DNA of 8,788 bases from Planctomycetota bacterium. Lineage in GTDB: Bacteria > Planctomycetota > Phycisphaerae > FEN-1346. The position numbers were made by a program, and so were the translations under genes. This document shows, in pieces, positions 1 through 6,852 of this stretch. Within the stretch, counting starts at the first letter, position 1. The number at the start of each line of letters is the position of its first letter. Below the pieces are notes generated by a model. That model had not been told where the DNA came from. It saw nothing but the letters and a program-made list of their open reading frames with translations, and did not search any database. The stretch covers positions 1 to 8,788 of the forward strand of contig JAPLMO010000318.1 of assembly GCA_026386995.1 (NCBI GenBank), given 5' to 3'.

Positions 1-1
1 G

Positions 2-781
2 CAGAAGGTGGCGGCGACCGCAATCACGAGGCTGAAAGCGGCGGCCGTCTGGTTCGAGCCCCGGCCCACCTTTGATGGGACGGTAGAGGGCCTCCTGGCG
101 AGCATGGACAGGGCGGGCATCCGGCGGGCGGTTGTCGCCTCTATTGCCACGCGGCAGGAGCAGACGACCAAGATCACCGATTGGTGCGTTTCGGCGGCGT
201 CGGAGCGGATCGTGCCGTTTGCGTCCATCCACCCGGATTTTCCGCAGGTGGAGGCCGAGGTAGAGCGGATCGCCGCGGCGGGCCTCAGGGGCCTGAAGTT
301 CCACCCGCACTATGCCGAGTGCCCGCTGGACGATCCGCGGGTCGTCCGGATCGCGCGGGCGGCGGCGGCGGCGGGCCTGGCGATGCTCTTTCATACCGGC
401 CACGACTTTGCTTTTCAGAAGAGCGATGCGGCCAGCCCGCTGCGCGTGAGGCGACTGCACGAAGCGGCGCCGAACCTTCGGATGGCGGCGGCCCACATGG
501 GCGGCTGGGAGCGGTGGCCCGAAGCCCTGGAACAGTTGATCGGGTTGCCGATCTACCTGGAAACGAGTTTCACGATCGGCCGCTGTCCGACGGAGGTCCT
601 GGAGCGGATTCTCGGGGAACATCCGCCACAGTACCTCCTCTTTGGGACCGATGCCCCCTGGACGGACCAGCGCGAGGAACTCCGGAAGTTCCTCGCATTG
701 CCGCTCGGCGAAGAGTTGAAACGCCGCATCCTGTGGGATAACGCCCTTCGGTTCACGGGGCTGGACGCGCGAGGCACATGA
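2..781 (+). CDS. Amidohydrolase-2-type metal-dependent hydrolase, 5' end cut by window edge
   Basis: This looks like a TIM-barrel metal-dependent hydrolase of the amidohydrolase 2 family. The reading frame is open to the left edge. A GTG at 8 could be read as a start, but the N-terminal HxH metal motif expected of the family is absent, so the true start probably lies upstream. Counting from the GTG, motifs appear in family order: GLKFHP (residues 95-100), FHTGHD (128-133, candidate metal ligand H129), AAHMGG (161-166), FGTDAPW (212-218, with the late catalytic Asp D215) and a final DNALRF (244-249). These support the fold and a C-terminus close to full length. The substrate cannot be told; relatives include decarboxylases and lactone or amide hydrolases. 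The stop TGA overlaps an ATG (ATGA at 778-781). The gene is on the opposite strand from everything else here, so it belongs to another transcription unit. Confidence 0.85.
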   Translation, partial: QKVAATAITRLKAAAVWFEPRPTFDGTVEGLLASMDRAGIRRAVVASIATRQEQTTKITDWCVSAASERIVPFASIHPDFPQVEAEVERIAAAGLRGLKFHPHYAECPLDDPRVVRIARAAAAAGLAMLFHTGHDFAFQKSDAASPLRVRRLHEAAPNLRMAAAHMGGWERWPEALEQLIGLPIYLETSFTIGRCPTEVLERILGEHPPQYLLFGTDAPWTDQREELRKFLALPLGEELKRRILWDNALRFTGLDARGT

Positions 782-894
782 AGACGGGGTACGACTCGCG
801 CCAGACGCGCCATGCCGACAACCTGCCTTTTCTCCGGCGGTTATTCAAGGGAGAATTGGTATGGTATCCCCTGAATTAGTCGTTCGCAAAGACG

Positions 895-1149
895 CTACTT
901 CTCCTTTGAATAACCTTTCTTGCGTTTCTCAATGGCGGGAAGAATCCACAGGAAGATCAAGCACCAGAACAATACCCCGAAGGCAATATTCAAAACAAGT
1001 ATCACCGGGAATTCAAGAGATTGTCGGAAATAGTCTTTAAGAAGGAAGTGCCATGCAAGCATGGCTGGCACCAGACCCGAGACTAACACCAAAAGGTCGA
1101 TGAGCGTGCAACCGGCTTTCTGATTGCCCTCCTGATTATTGCTTTTCAT
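895..1149 (-). CDS. Small hypothetical membrane protein with two predicted helices and a prepilin-like N-terminus
   Basis: An 84-residue protein I do not recognise. It begins with a polar N-terminus (residues 1-12), then a hydrophobic stretch (about 15-37), a short charged loop (KDYFRQ, 38-43), a second hydrophobic stretch (about 48-72) and a Lys-rich tail (ERKKGYSKEK). Loop and tail charges suggest a small inner-membrane protein with two helices. Residues 11-20, KAGCTLIDLL, resemble the type IV prepilin cleavage site (K/R-G, then FTLIELL), with Cys for Phe at +1 and Asp for Glu at +5. Unlike a pilin it has no globular domain and has a second helix. The ATG at 1149-1147 has only a weak upstream GAG as ribosome site. 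A weak promoter pair, TTGACG (1206-1201) and TACGCT (1183-1178) with a 17-base spacer, lies upstream. G+C is much lower than in neighbouring genes, which suggests transfer. The gene call itself is moderately supported. Confidence 0.5.
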   Translation of the reverse strand: MKSNNQEGNQKAGCTLIDLLVLVSGLVPAMLAWHFLLKDYFRQSLEFPVILVLNIAFGVLFWCLIFLWILPAIEKRKKGYSKEK

Positions 1150-1185
1150 GGTTCATCACTCGTGGTGTCGAACGGTCAGCGTATC

Positions 1186-1225
1186 CGGACGTTGACCCGC
1201 CGTCAACGGTCCGAATTGAATTCGG
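1186..1225. repeat. Hairpin and adjoining short palindrome upstream of the small membrane-protein gene
   Basis: Positions 1186-1196 (CGGACGTTGAC) pair with 1202-1213 (GTCAACGGTCCG), leaving one bulged base and a five-base loop CCGCC. Directly after it, CCGAATT (1211-1217) and AATTCGG (1219-1225) form a palindrome around a single G. Neither is followed by a T-run, so a Rho-independent terminator is unlikely. The structures lie between the small gene's start and the right inverted-repeat end, and overlap its weak candidate promoter. They could be an element end, an operator or chance. Confidence 0.35.
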
Positions 1226-1293
1226 GGGACAATACCAATTTTTAAAGGTATGGGACACAAACCGCTTTGTCGCGGCCCCCAGGCCTGTTTCAT

Positions 1294-1338
1294 GCGCGGT
1301 GGGTCAGGAGACCCGCCGCGCAAAGTGGCGTTGTTGTG
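1294..1338 (-). repeat. Dispersed palindromic repeat, copy A
   Basis: One of four copies of the same element in this window. Read on the minus strand, it starts directly after the stop codon of the DUF4340 gene with the tail CACAACAACGCCACTT. A hairpin follows, with 11-base arms (1294-1304 and 1311-1321), one G-T mismatch and a six-base loop, CTCCTG on the minus strand. This is the shortest copy, lacking most of the linker between tail and hairpin. No T-run follows on either strand, so it is not a typical intrinsic terminator, although a stem at the end of an operon could stabilise the message or aid termination. Confidence 0.75.
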
Positions 1339-3726
1339 CTACTTGCCCTTCTCGTCCGGTTTGGCCTCTTGTTTCTTCGGCTCTTCTTTCTTCACTTCGA
1401 AGACCGCCGGGGCGCCGAGGATCGTTTCAAGCGGCTTCCCGGCCAGGATGGCGATCCGCTTGCCGCCTTCGGTCATGGCGTATCGCGCGGGCTTCTGGTC
1501 CACGAGCGCCGCGATTTCGGCGGGCACGTCTTTGCCGGAGATAAGGACCGTGGCGGAGGTCTTGTCGGTCACGATCTTCAGGGTCAGGGCCGGCTTGTCG
1601 AGGCCGAACTTGGCCGCATCCTTGGTGTCATAGGCGGCCCATCGGGCGGCGACCAGGTTTGACGCAGTTTGGGCCAGTTCCTTCGCCGGATCGGCCGGGG
1701 TCTCTTCGCCCGGGGTGCCTTTGGCGTCGGCGCGGAACCATTTGCCGTCGATCAGGACGAGGCGCACCTTGGCCTTCTCGGTCGAGAGGTCGATGTCCTT
1801 GACGTCGGCCGCGGGGACCTCGGTCAGCGTCTTCTCCAGCGGTTCGCCCGCCAGGGCCGTGAAGACCGCGGCCGAGACCTCGAACACAAGGTCGCTGCCC
1901 TCGACCTGGCCGACCGCCTTCGACTTCTCATCATGCGCCAGGCGCAGGACCTTCTCGGCGGGCTTCTCGCCCGGCTTTTCGGGCGCCAGCGTCACCGTGC
2001 ACACCAGTTCCGGCTTGTCGAGATGGTAGGGCGCCACTTCCTTCGCGGCGGCCAGGTACTTCTCGCACCGCAGGTCCTGGAGTTGGCCGAGCAGATCGGG
2101 GACGAAGGCGGCAGCCGGCTCGGCCTCGATCGGCGCCGTCATCCGCCACTTATCGTCCTTCTTCTCGAGGACCACCTTGCGGTCGGCCGTCTGGATGGCG
2201 ACGGCGGTCACCTTCCTGGGGTCCAGCGCGAGGACCTGCTTGTCGAGGTAGTCGAGCGAGCCCTTGGCGAGGTACGCCAGGCCCTTCTCGTTGATGCGGC
2301 CGATCCAGTCCTCGCGGACGTTCTTGACGAGCGAGGTCGTTCCGGCCGTGCCGCCGATGTCGAAGCCCTGCTCGGCCGCCTCGCCTTCGACCTGAACGCG
2401 CACCGAGCCTTGCGGCGCGAAGCCCTTGGCCACGTCGGCGCGCTCGCCCTCGGCGAAGTAGAGGACCTTCAGGTCCGCCAGTTCCTTCAGCAGCCCCTCG
2501 ACGGTCGCGGCGTCGGCCTTGGCCTCGGGCCGCCCGGAGGCAAGGAGTTTCCACTTGCCGTCGCTCCTGGCCAACTCGTACGAGACCTCCGCGGCCGCCC
2601 CCGCCAGTTTGGCGGGCAACTTGACCGTCACCTTCGTGGCCGTTGCGGCGTCCATCGCCAGGACGTGCTTGTCCCTCAGGTCCGTGGCGCTCTTGTCCAG
2701 GTCCTTGAAGGTCGGCGCCTCGACCGTGACGACGTGCTTGCCGTCGTCGGTGAGGAGGTAGACGGTTTCGTTTTTCAGGTCGGCCCAGGCGCCGAAGCGT
2801 AGCGAGGCCGTCTTGACGGGCTCGGCCTTCGCCGGTTTTTCTTCGGGCTTCTTATCGGCCGCCGGTTTTTCGGGCGGGGGCTGTTTCCATAGAGTCAGGG
2901 TCAGGCGCGGCTTATCGAGGCCGAATCGCACGAGGTCCTTCGGGTCGTCCGCGGTGAACTCCTTAGCGTTTGGCCCGAGCGCCGCCCGCACGAGCGCCGA
3001 CGCCGCGTCCGGGTCCACGCGGGCCGCCATCGGCTGGGACATCACCCAGCGGCCCTTGTCCTTGTCGGACCGGTCGAGGCGCACGGCGCCTTTTTCGCCC
3101 GCCAGGTCGATGCGGACGACGTCGTCGCGTCCGACCGCCAGGAGTTCGCGGCTGCGGAATGCGTTGACCTTCTCCCGCGCGCGGTCCAGGAGTTCGGCCC
3201 GCTCGAGGACGTTGACCTTCGGGGCGTCGTCGACGCGGACGTAAAGGCCCTCGCCCAGGGCGACGCGGCGGCCGACCGCCACGGTGATCTTCCGGGCCTC
3301 CTCGTTGCCCTTAGCCGAGGTCTCGAGCACCAGGCGGCAGGCCGGCGGCTCCAGGCCGAGGCTCTTCAGGTCGGGCTGGCCCTTCTTGCCGGGCTCAAGC
3401 GACTGGCGGTAGCGGCCCTCGACGGCCGCACGCAGGAGTTGCCCGACCGCATAGTCGTCGGCGGCCCAGTCCACCGGCTCGGTCAGGCGCCAGGCGCCGT
3501 CGGCCTTCTTGAAGGCGATTTTGGCCTTGAACTTGCCGTCGCCGGCGGGCTCTTCGAGCGTCGCCGAGACAAGGTCGTCCATTTTGACGTCCTTCAGGAG
3601 CGACAGGGTCTCGGCGGGCTTCTCCGGCGGTTTCGCCGGGCCCGTCAACTGGCCCCGGAACATGTAGATGCATACGGCCAGTGCCAGGACGATAACGGCC
3701 AGGATCAGCGTTGTGGTGTACCGCAT
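1339..3726 (-). CDS. DUF4340 domain-containing repeat protein, last gene of the ABC operon
   Basis: A 795-residue protein anchored by one N-terminal helix (about residues 5-22), with the rest probably outside the inner membrane. LAVC near the helix end is not a proper lipobox. The body shows five tandem units of about 140-150 residues, starting near 48, 200, 360, 503 and 641. Each has a charged strand, a DGKW-like turn (DGAWR 76-80, KGRWV 224-228, DGKWKL 389-394, DDKWRM 524-529, DGKWF 660-664), a helix and an FGLDKP-like turn with strand (LGLEPP 123-128, FGLDKP 268-273, GFAPQG 435-440, YHLDKP 567-572, FGLDKP 707-712). Residues 284-306 and the C-terminal tail (779-795) are Lys/Pro/Glu-rich and probably disordered. 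A TTG at 3729 is in frame, but the ATG at 3726 sits six bases after AGGAGG (3738-3733), the better spacing. The gene begins three bases after the GldG-like stop. DUF4340 proteins commonly follow such ABC genes; their function is unknown to me. Confidence 0.85.
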   Translation of the reverse strand: MRYTTTLILAVIVLALAVCIYMFRGQLTGPAKPPEKPAETLSLLKDVKMDDLVSATLEEPAGDGKFKAKIAFKKADGAWRLTEPVDWAADDYAVGQLLRAAVEGRYRQSLEPGKKGQPDLKSLGLEPPACRLVLETSAKGNEEARKITVAVGRRVALGEGLYVRVDDAPKVNVLERAELLDRAREKVNAFRSRELLAVGRDDVVRIDLAGEKGAVRLDRSDKDKGRWVMSQPMAARVDPDAASALVRAALGPNAKEFTADDPKDLVRFGLDKPRLTLTLWKQPPPEKPAADKKPEEKPAKAEPVKTASLRFGAWADLKNETVYLLTDDGKHVVTVEAPTFKDLDKSATDLRDKHVLAMDAATATKVTVKLPAKLAGAAAEVSYELARSDGKWKLLASGRPEAKADAATVEGLLKELADLKVLYFAEGERADVAKGFAPQGSVRVQVEGEAAEQGFDIGGTAGTTSLVKNVREDWIGRINEKGLAYLAKGSLDYLDKQVLALDPRKVTAVAIQTADRKVVLEKKDDKWRMTAPIEAEPAAAFVPDLLGQLQDLRCEKYLAAAKEVAPYHLDKPELVCTVTLAPEKPGEKPAEKVLRLAHDEKSKAVGQVEGSDLVFEVSAAVFTALAGEPLEKTLTEVPAADVKDIDLSTEKAKVRLVLIDGKWFRADAKGTPGEETPADPAKELAQTASNLVAARWAAYDTKDAAKFGLDKPALTLKIVTDKTSATVLISGKDVPAEIAALVDQKPARYAMTEGGKRIAILAGKPLETILGAPAVFEVKKEEPKKQEAKPDEKGK

Positions 3727-3729
3727 CAA

Positions 3730-5877
3730 TTACCTCCTGCGAACGGCATAAACGATCACCCCGGCAACCAGCACCGCCACCGGGATGCCAATCATCATGG
3801 CGAGTTGAATGGGTAGCGTCCAGGCGCCCGGGTCCTCGATTCGCCGCGCCTCCAGGGTCTCCGGGCTGACGGTGATCAGGTGCTCCGTTCCGGCGAGCCA
3901 GAGGAGGCTGTTGACGAGGAGTTCGGCGTTCGCGGGAAACCGGTCGCCGCCAAAGAAATCGCGCATGAAGGCGACGCGGTCCTGGACCCACCAACTGTCG
4001 CCGAAGAGAACGGCCTTCTGCTCGCCGTCCTTCAGTTTCCGCGTGCACGCGACGGCCAGCGGCACGGGATTGCCTTTCGTGGGAATGATGTCCTCGGCCT
4101 CGTTGCGATTGGATTCGCCGCGCATCGCCTCCATGACGTTCGTGTCGGCCCAGTAATCCTGCTCGGCCGGCAGGAGCAGCAGGGGCGTCGCGGTCACCCC
4201 CTCCGGAAGGGCCTTGCCGATCATCAGCGGGCTTGGGCCCCGCATGATGCCCGGCAGGCCGTTCAGTGCCCGCGTGATCGGGTGATCCTGGTACTTCGAG
4301 AATTCGATTTGCGGAACGGCCTTTTCGGTGCCCTGCTGATCGACCACCTGGCGGTGGACCGACACGGCATTGAATTTCGGCGTCACGCCGAAGAGTTCAA
4401 AGAGTTCGCCGTAGGGGACGCCAGGGCTCATCATCATTGCCGGCTCGCCCAGGAGGATGGCCGTGGCGCCGGCTTTGGCGGCGTCGATGGCGGCCCGGTA
4501 AAGTTCCGGCGTCGGCGGCGGCGTGGGCATCTGAGCGCTCGGCGGGGCAGGCGGCACGAAGACCAGGATCGCCTTCGTCATGTGCTTGGGCTTGGGCATC
4601 TCGGGCGACCGCAGGACGTCCCAATCTTCGACGATGAAGTTGACCTTGCGGAGGCGTTCGGCCATGCCGGCGTACGGCCCGCTGCCGCCGCCCATGCCCA
4701 TCATCGGGTTGCCGCTGAACGACATCGTCGCCGGGGCGCCGGCCGTGACGAACAGCACCGCCGGCCGCTCGGGCTCGACAAGGCCCAACAGGGTGCTCGA
4801 GATGGCCGCCTCGCCGGCGAACAGGCGCTCGGGCGCGTCGGGGCGCCGCTCGTCGGCCTCGGGGTTGCGGACCCAGACGTCTTCGTACGCGACGACCTTT
4901 ACCTTTTCGGGCGTCTCGATGAGGAGGACCCCCGGAGAGATCTCGCGGCGGATGGTATCGAGTTCCAGTTCCTTGATGTCCGCGGCCTTTTTCAGGAAAG
5001 CGTCGATGCGCTTGTGCATCTGTTCGTAGGCGCCCTTGCCGCTCGTCAGGAGGGCCTTGGCCTCTTCCGGCGCCGAATCGCCCCGGCGCGACATGACTTT
5101 GTCGAAGTAACCGGGGACGGCGGAGAACCCGCCGTCGACGACCTGCAGGTACTCCTTGATCTGGTTCAGGGCCGAGGAGTACCCCGGCAGCGGGCTGTCG
5201 ACGGCGGCCTGGACCCTGGCGGCCGCGATCGCGCCTTCCATGAGGCTGGCCTGCCACTGCTGGGCGATGGTCCGGAGGCCGGCGACGGCGTCGGGCGGGC
5301 CGCCTTTCCAGGCGTTGGCCGCCGCATCCAGCCGGGCGGACTCCGTCTTGAGGAACTCCGACACGTCCTTGTTCAGCGCGTCGAACTCGTCTACGAGCGC
5401 CTTGGGTTTCTCGAGTTCCTTGGCGTAGCGCTGGCGCAGGCGGCCGAGGAGTTTCTCGGTGCCGCCCGCGTCGGCGGGGTTGACCGCCTCGATGGTAATG
5501 CGAGACGGGTTGGCTGCGCCGTACTCCGTCAGCAGGTCCCGCACCCGCTGGGCCTGCTCTTCGGACCCCGGCAATTCGGGGGCGCTCACGTAGAGATTGG
5601 TTATGGTGATGTCCTGCTTTAAGTCCCCGAGCAGCGCCTTGGTGCGGGGGCTCAGGCTGAAGCGGCCCGTGGCGGTCCAGTCGCTGCGCCACTTGCCGCC
5701 GAGGAGCGTCTCCGACAGCCACACGATCCCCACCGCCAGCACCGTGGCCAGCAGGACGGCCACCACCACGTTCGAGCCGAAGACCAACCACCGGCGTCTC
5801 TGGCCCATACCGGGCTCGGGCGTGCCGCGGGTCGCTTCTGCGGCCTGATCGGCATTCTTGTGTTTTTCTAGCGCCAT
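3730..5877 (-). CDS. GldG-like ABC-type auxiliary membrane protein with a large helical insert
   Basis: A 715-residue protein of the GldG/ABC_transp_aux family. It has a cytoplasmic N-terminus, a first helix (about 31-54), the family segment FSLSPRTKALLGDL (73-86) leading into ITITNLYVS (90-98), a second soluble half containing VLFVTAG (374-380) and AILLGEP (473-479), the conserved end MRDFFGG...ANAELLVNSLLWL (638-661), a last helix (about 690-711) and a cytoplasmic RRR. The soluble part should lie outside the inner membrane, probably helping the permease handle its substrate. A mostly helical, charged segment (about 140-310) splits the halves and makes the protein longer than I expect for the family. 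A Met/Gly-rich loop (385-405) is unusual. The ATG at 5877 overlaps the permease stop by 10 bases and has GGAG (5889-5886) eight bases upstream. The frame stays open upstream to about 6597, but that part is only a shadow of the permease. M24 lacks a ribosome site. Confidence 0.88.
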   Translation of the reverse strand: MALEKHKNADQAAEATRGTPEPGMGQRRRWLVFGSNVVVAVLLATVLAVGIVWLSETLLGGKWRSDWTATGRFSLSPRTKALLGDLKQDITITNLYVSAPELPGSEEQAQRVRDLLTEYGAANPSRITIEAVNPADAGGTEKLLGRLRQRYAKELEKPKALVDEFDALNKDVSEFLKTESARLDAAANAWKGGPPDAVAGLRTIAQQWQASLMEGAIAAARVQAAVDSPLPGYSSALNQIKEYLQVVDGGFSAVPGYFDKVMSRRGDSAPEEAKALLTSGKGAYEQMHKRIDAFLKKAADIKELELDTIRREISPGVLLIETPEKVKVVAYEDVWVRNPEADERRPDAPERLFAGEAAISSTLLGLVEPERPAVLFVTAGAPATMSFSGNPMMGMGGGSGPYAGMAERLRKVNFIVEDWDVLRSPEMPKPKHMTKAILVFVPPAPPSAQMPTPPPTPELYRAAIDAAKAGATAILLGEPAMMMSPGVPYGELFELFGVTPKFNAVSVHRQVVDQQGTEKAVPQIEFSKYQDHPITRALNGLPGIMRGPSPLMIGKALPEGVTATPLLLLPAEQDYWADTNVMEAMRGESNRNEAEDIIPTKGNPVPLAVACTRKLKDGEQKAVLFGDSWWVQDRVAFMRDFFGGDRFPANAELLVNSLLWLAGTEHLITVSPETLEARRIEDPGAWTLPIQLAMMIGIPVAVLVAGVIVYAVRRR

Positions 5878-6578
5878 CTGCGGCTCTCCAGGACCTTGAC
5901 GGTCAGGAACAAGGCGTACACGGTGATTGCCAGGAAGTAGACGATGTGGGCCACGGCCACGACGCCGCGGTTGAAGTCCTCGTAATGGGCCAGCGTTCCG
6001 GCCTCGCGCACGATCGAGCGCCAGGGCGAGGGCAGATGGCCGGCCGTAAAGCCCACCAGGTGCAGCAGGAGCAGCGGAAAGAACGCCACGACGAACGCGA
6101 TGACCTGCGTCCGCGTCAGCGACGAGGCCAGAACGCCGATGGCCACGTACATCGCCCCCAGCAGGACGAGGCCCATGTACCCGGCCAGGATCGGGCCGTA
6201 GTCGGGGCGGCTGTAGACGGCCAGCACGAGGACGTACAGAAGCGTCGGGGCGAGGATCGCCAGGTAAAAGAGCCAGCAGCCGAGGAACTTGGCGACGACG
6301 ACCTGTGCGTCGGTGACAGGCGCGGTCAGGAGCGACTCGATCGTGCCGCTGCCCCGTTCTTCGGCCAGGCTGCGCATCGTCAGCGCGGGCACCACCAGCA
6401 AAAGGATGAACGAGACGATATAGAAGATGTTCTGCAACTGGGCCGGTTTGCCGGCGTCGAACGACATGGCAAAGAAGATACCCGATATGACCAGGAACAG
6501 CGCCATGGCCACGTACGCGATGGGCGACACGAAGTTGGCGCTCAGTTCCCGCCGGGTCAGCAAGAGCACTTTGTTCAT
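5868..6578 (-). CDS. ABC-2 type permease, GldF/NosY-like
   Basis: A 236-residue integral membrane protein with about six hydrophobic helices (near 20-40, 51-68, 99-122, 129-150, 157-178 and 207-228). Between helices two and three it carries the ABC-2 signature MRSLAEERGSGTIESLL (68-84), where the permease contacts its ATPase. The opening LLLTRRELSANFVSPIAYV is typical of the GldF-like group. It should form the membrane channel of the transporter whose ATPase is encoded upstream at 6853-7842. The start at ATG 6578 gives the usual N-terminus, with AGGGG eight bases upstream. A GTG at 6587, six bases after AGGTGA, is a real alternative that would add three residues (MPL). The stop TAG overlaps the GldG-like start by 10 bases, suggesting translational coupling. 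The substrate is unknown. Confidence 0.9.
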   Translation of the reverse strand: MNKVLLLTRRELSANFVSPIAYVAMALFLVISGIFFAMSFDAGKPAQLQNIFYIVSFILLLVVPALTMRSLAEERGSGTIESLLTAPVTDAQVVVAKFLGCWLFYLAILAPTLLYVLVLAVYSRPDYGPILAGYMGLVLLGAMYVAIGVLASSLTRTQVIAFVVAFFPLLLLHLVGFTAGHLPSPWRSIVREAGTLAHYEDFNRGVVAVAHIVYFLAITVYALFLTVKVLESRRWR

Positions 6579-6609
6579 CAGAGGCACCCCTTATCACCTA
6601 AAGCCTTGC

Positions 6610-6633
6610 GCGGCGGCTACCCGTAGCCGCCGC
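6610..6633. repeat. Perfect hairpin upstream of the permease gene
   Basis: GCGGCGGCTAC (6610-6620) and GTAGCCGCCGC (6623-6633) are perfect 11-base complements around two C residues. In RNA the closing pair would open to make a four-base loop. The structure lies about 30-55 bases before the permease start, outside its ribosome-binding region. There is no T-run on the minus strand, so it is unlikely to be a strong terminator. It could act as an mRNA-stabilising stem at a processing site between the ATPase and the permease, or be another repeat-derived palindrome. Confidence 0.5.
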
Positions 6634-6646
6634 ATCGACTGCCGCC

Positions 6647-6774
6647 AGTAGTCCGTCAACTTTAATTATGTGGGTGCCACGGCTGCGCAGTTTGCAGCCG
6701 TGTTTCCCTGCCGACGACCACGGCTGCACAAGGCGCAGCCGTGGCACCCACAGATTAAGAACTGACAGGCTACT
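6647..6774. repeat. 128-bp interrupted palindrome (fold-back element) inside the ABC operon
   Basis: The whole segment is symmetric about 6710.5 with no indel between arms. The outer block AGTAGTCCGTCA (6647-6658) matches 6763-6774 with one mismatch and one wobble. An AT-rich part (6659-6669 with 6752-6762) is degenerate. The core GTGGGTGCCACGGCTGCGC (6670-6688) is perfectly complementary over 19 bases to 6733-6751, and an inner nine-base stem pairs 6694-6702 with 6719-6727. The nonamer CACGGCTGC or its complement occurs four times, so each half can also fold on itself. Both strands carry short open frames across it, which merely mirror one another. This looks like a MITE- or REP-like element with no coding role. 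It lies between the ATPase and permease genes. Confidence 0.8.
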
Positions 6775-6801
6775 AGACTTCGTGAGCATGCGACCTTTCC
6801 T

Positions 6802-6852
6802 CGCGGCGGGTACGGAGACCCGCCGCGCAAATCTGCTGTTAGCGTTGTAGTA
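6802..6852 (-). repeat. Dispersed palindromic repeat, copy B
   Basis: Read on the minus strand, this copy directly follows the ATPase stop codon (TAA at 6855-6853). The tail TACTACAACGC comes first, then a diverged linker ending in ATTT, then a hairpin with ten-base arms (6802-6811 and 6818-6827) and a six-base loop, CTCCGT on the minus strand. The outermost base pair of the other copies is lost. It lies 27 bases from the 128-bp palindrome, so the operon's internal gap is almost entirely repeat sequence. Confidence 0.7.

Larger units (their letters stand above)
852..1244. repeat. AT-richer island bounded by an imperfect inverted repeat
   Basis: The complement of 852-878 and the direct strand of 1218-1244 share the same blocks in the same order: AATTC, then GGGGA, then ATACCAATT. 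Between GGGGA and ATACCAATT the left copy has four bases and the right copy two. The copies therefore face each other across about 340 bases that hold one small gene. G+C is about 46% over 901-1080 (82 of 180 by hand count), far below the flanks. The arrangement suggests an acquired cassette or a non-autonomous element. The ends resemble REP-like terminal motifs that accompany IS200/RAYT-type elements, but this is from memory. There is no transposase, and I could not define target-site duplications. Confidence 0.4.

Noticed and set aside
1050..1065. GCCATGC-AA-GCATGGC palindrome
   Set aside because: Seven-base arms inside the small gene, no second copy noticed and no context; probably chance.
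1294..1321. Rho-independent terminator after the DUF4340 gene
   Set aside because: The stem is strong but no T-run follows on the minus strand, and the same stem recurs elsewhere as part of a dispersed repeat.
1669..2802. 377-codon plus-strand open frame
   Set aside because: Antisense to the DUF4340 gene, whose repeats and ribosome site clearly identify the coding strand.
3880..5622. Long 580-codon plus-strand open frame
   Set aside because: It is antisense to the GldG-like gene and rich in Arg, Gly and His as expected for an antisense frame in GC-rich DNA; no motif or ribosome site supports it.
5878..6597. N-terminal 240-codon extension of the GldG-like protein
   Set aside because: It is out-of-frame translation of the permease gene with an Arg/Pro-rich, non-membrane composition; the ATG at 5877 has a ribosome site and the expected helix follows.
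6598..6850. Two short open frames on opposite strands over the 128-bp palindrome
   Set aside because: Their peptides mirror each other because the DNA is palindromic; no ribosome site or protein-like composition.
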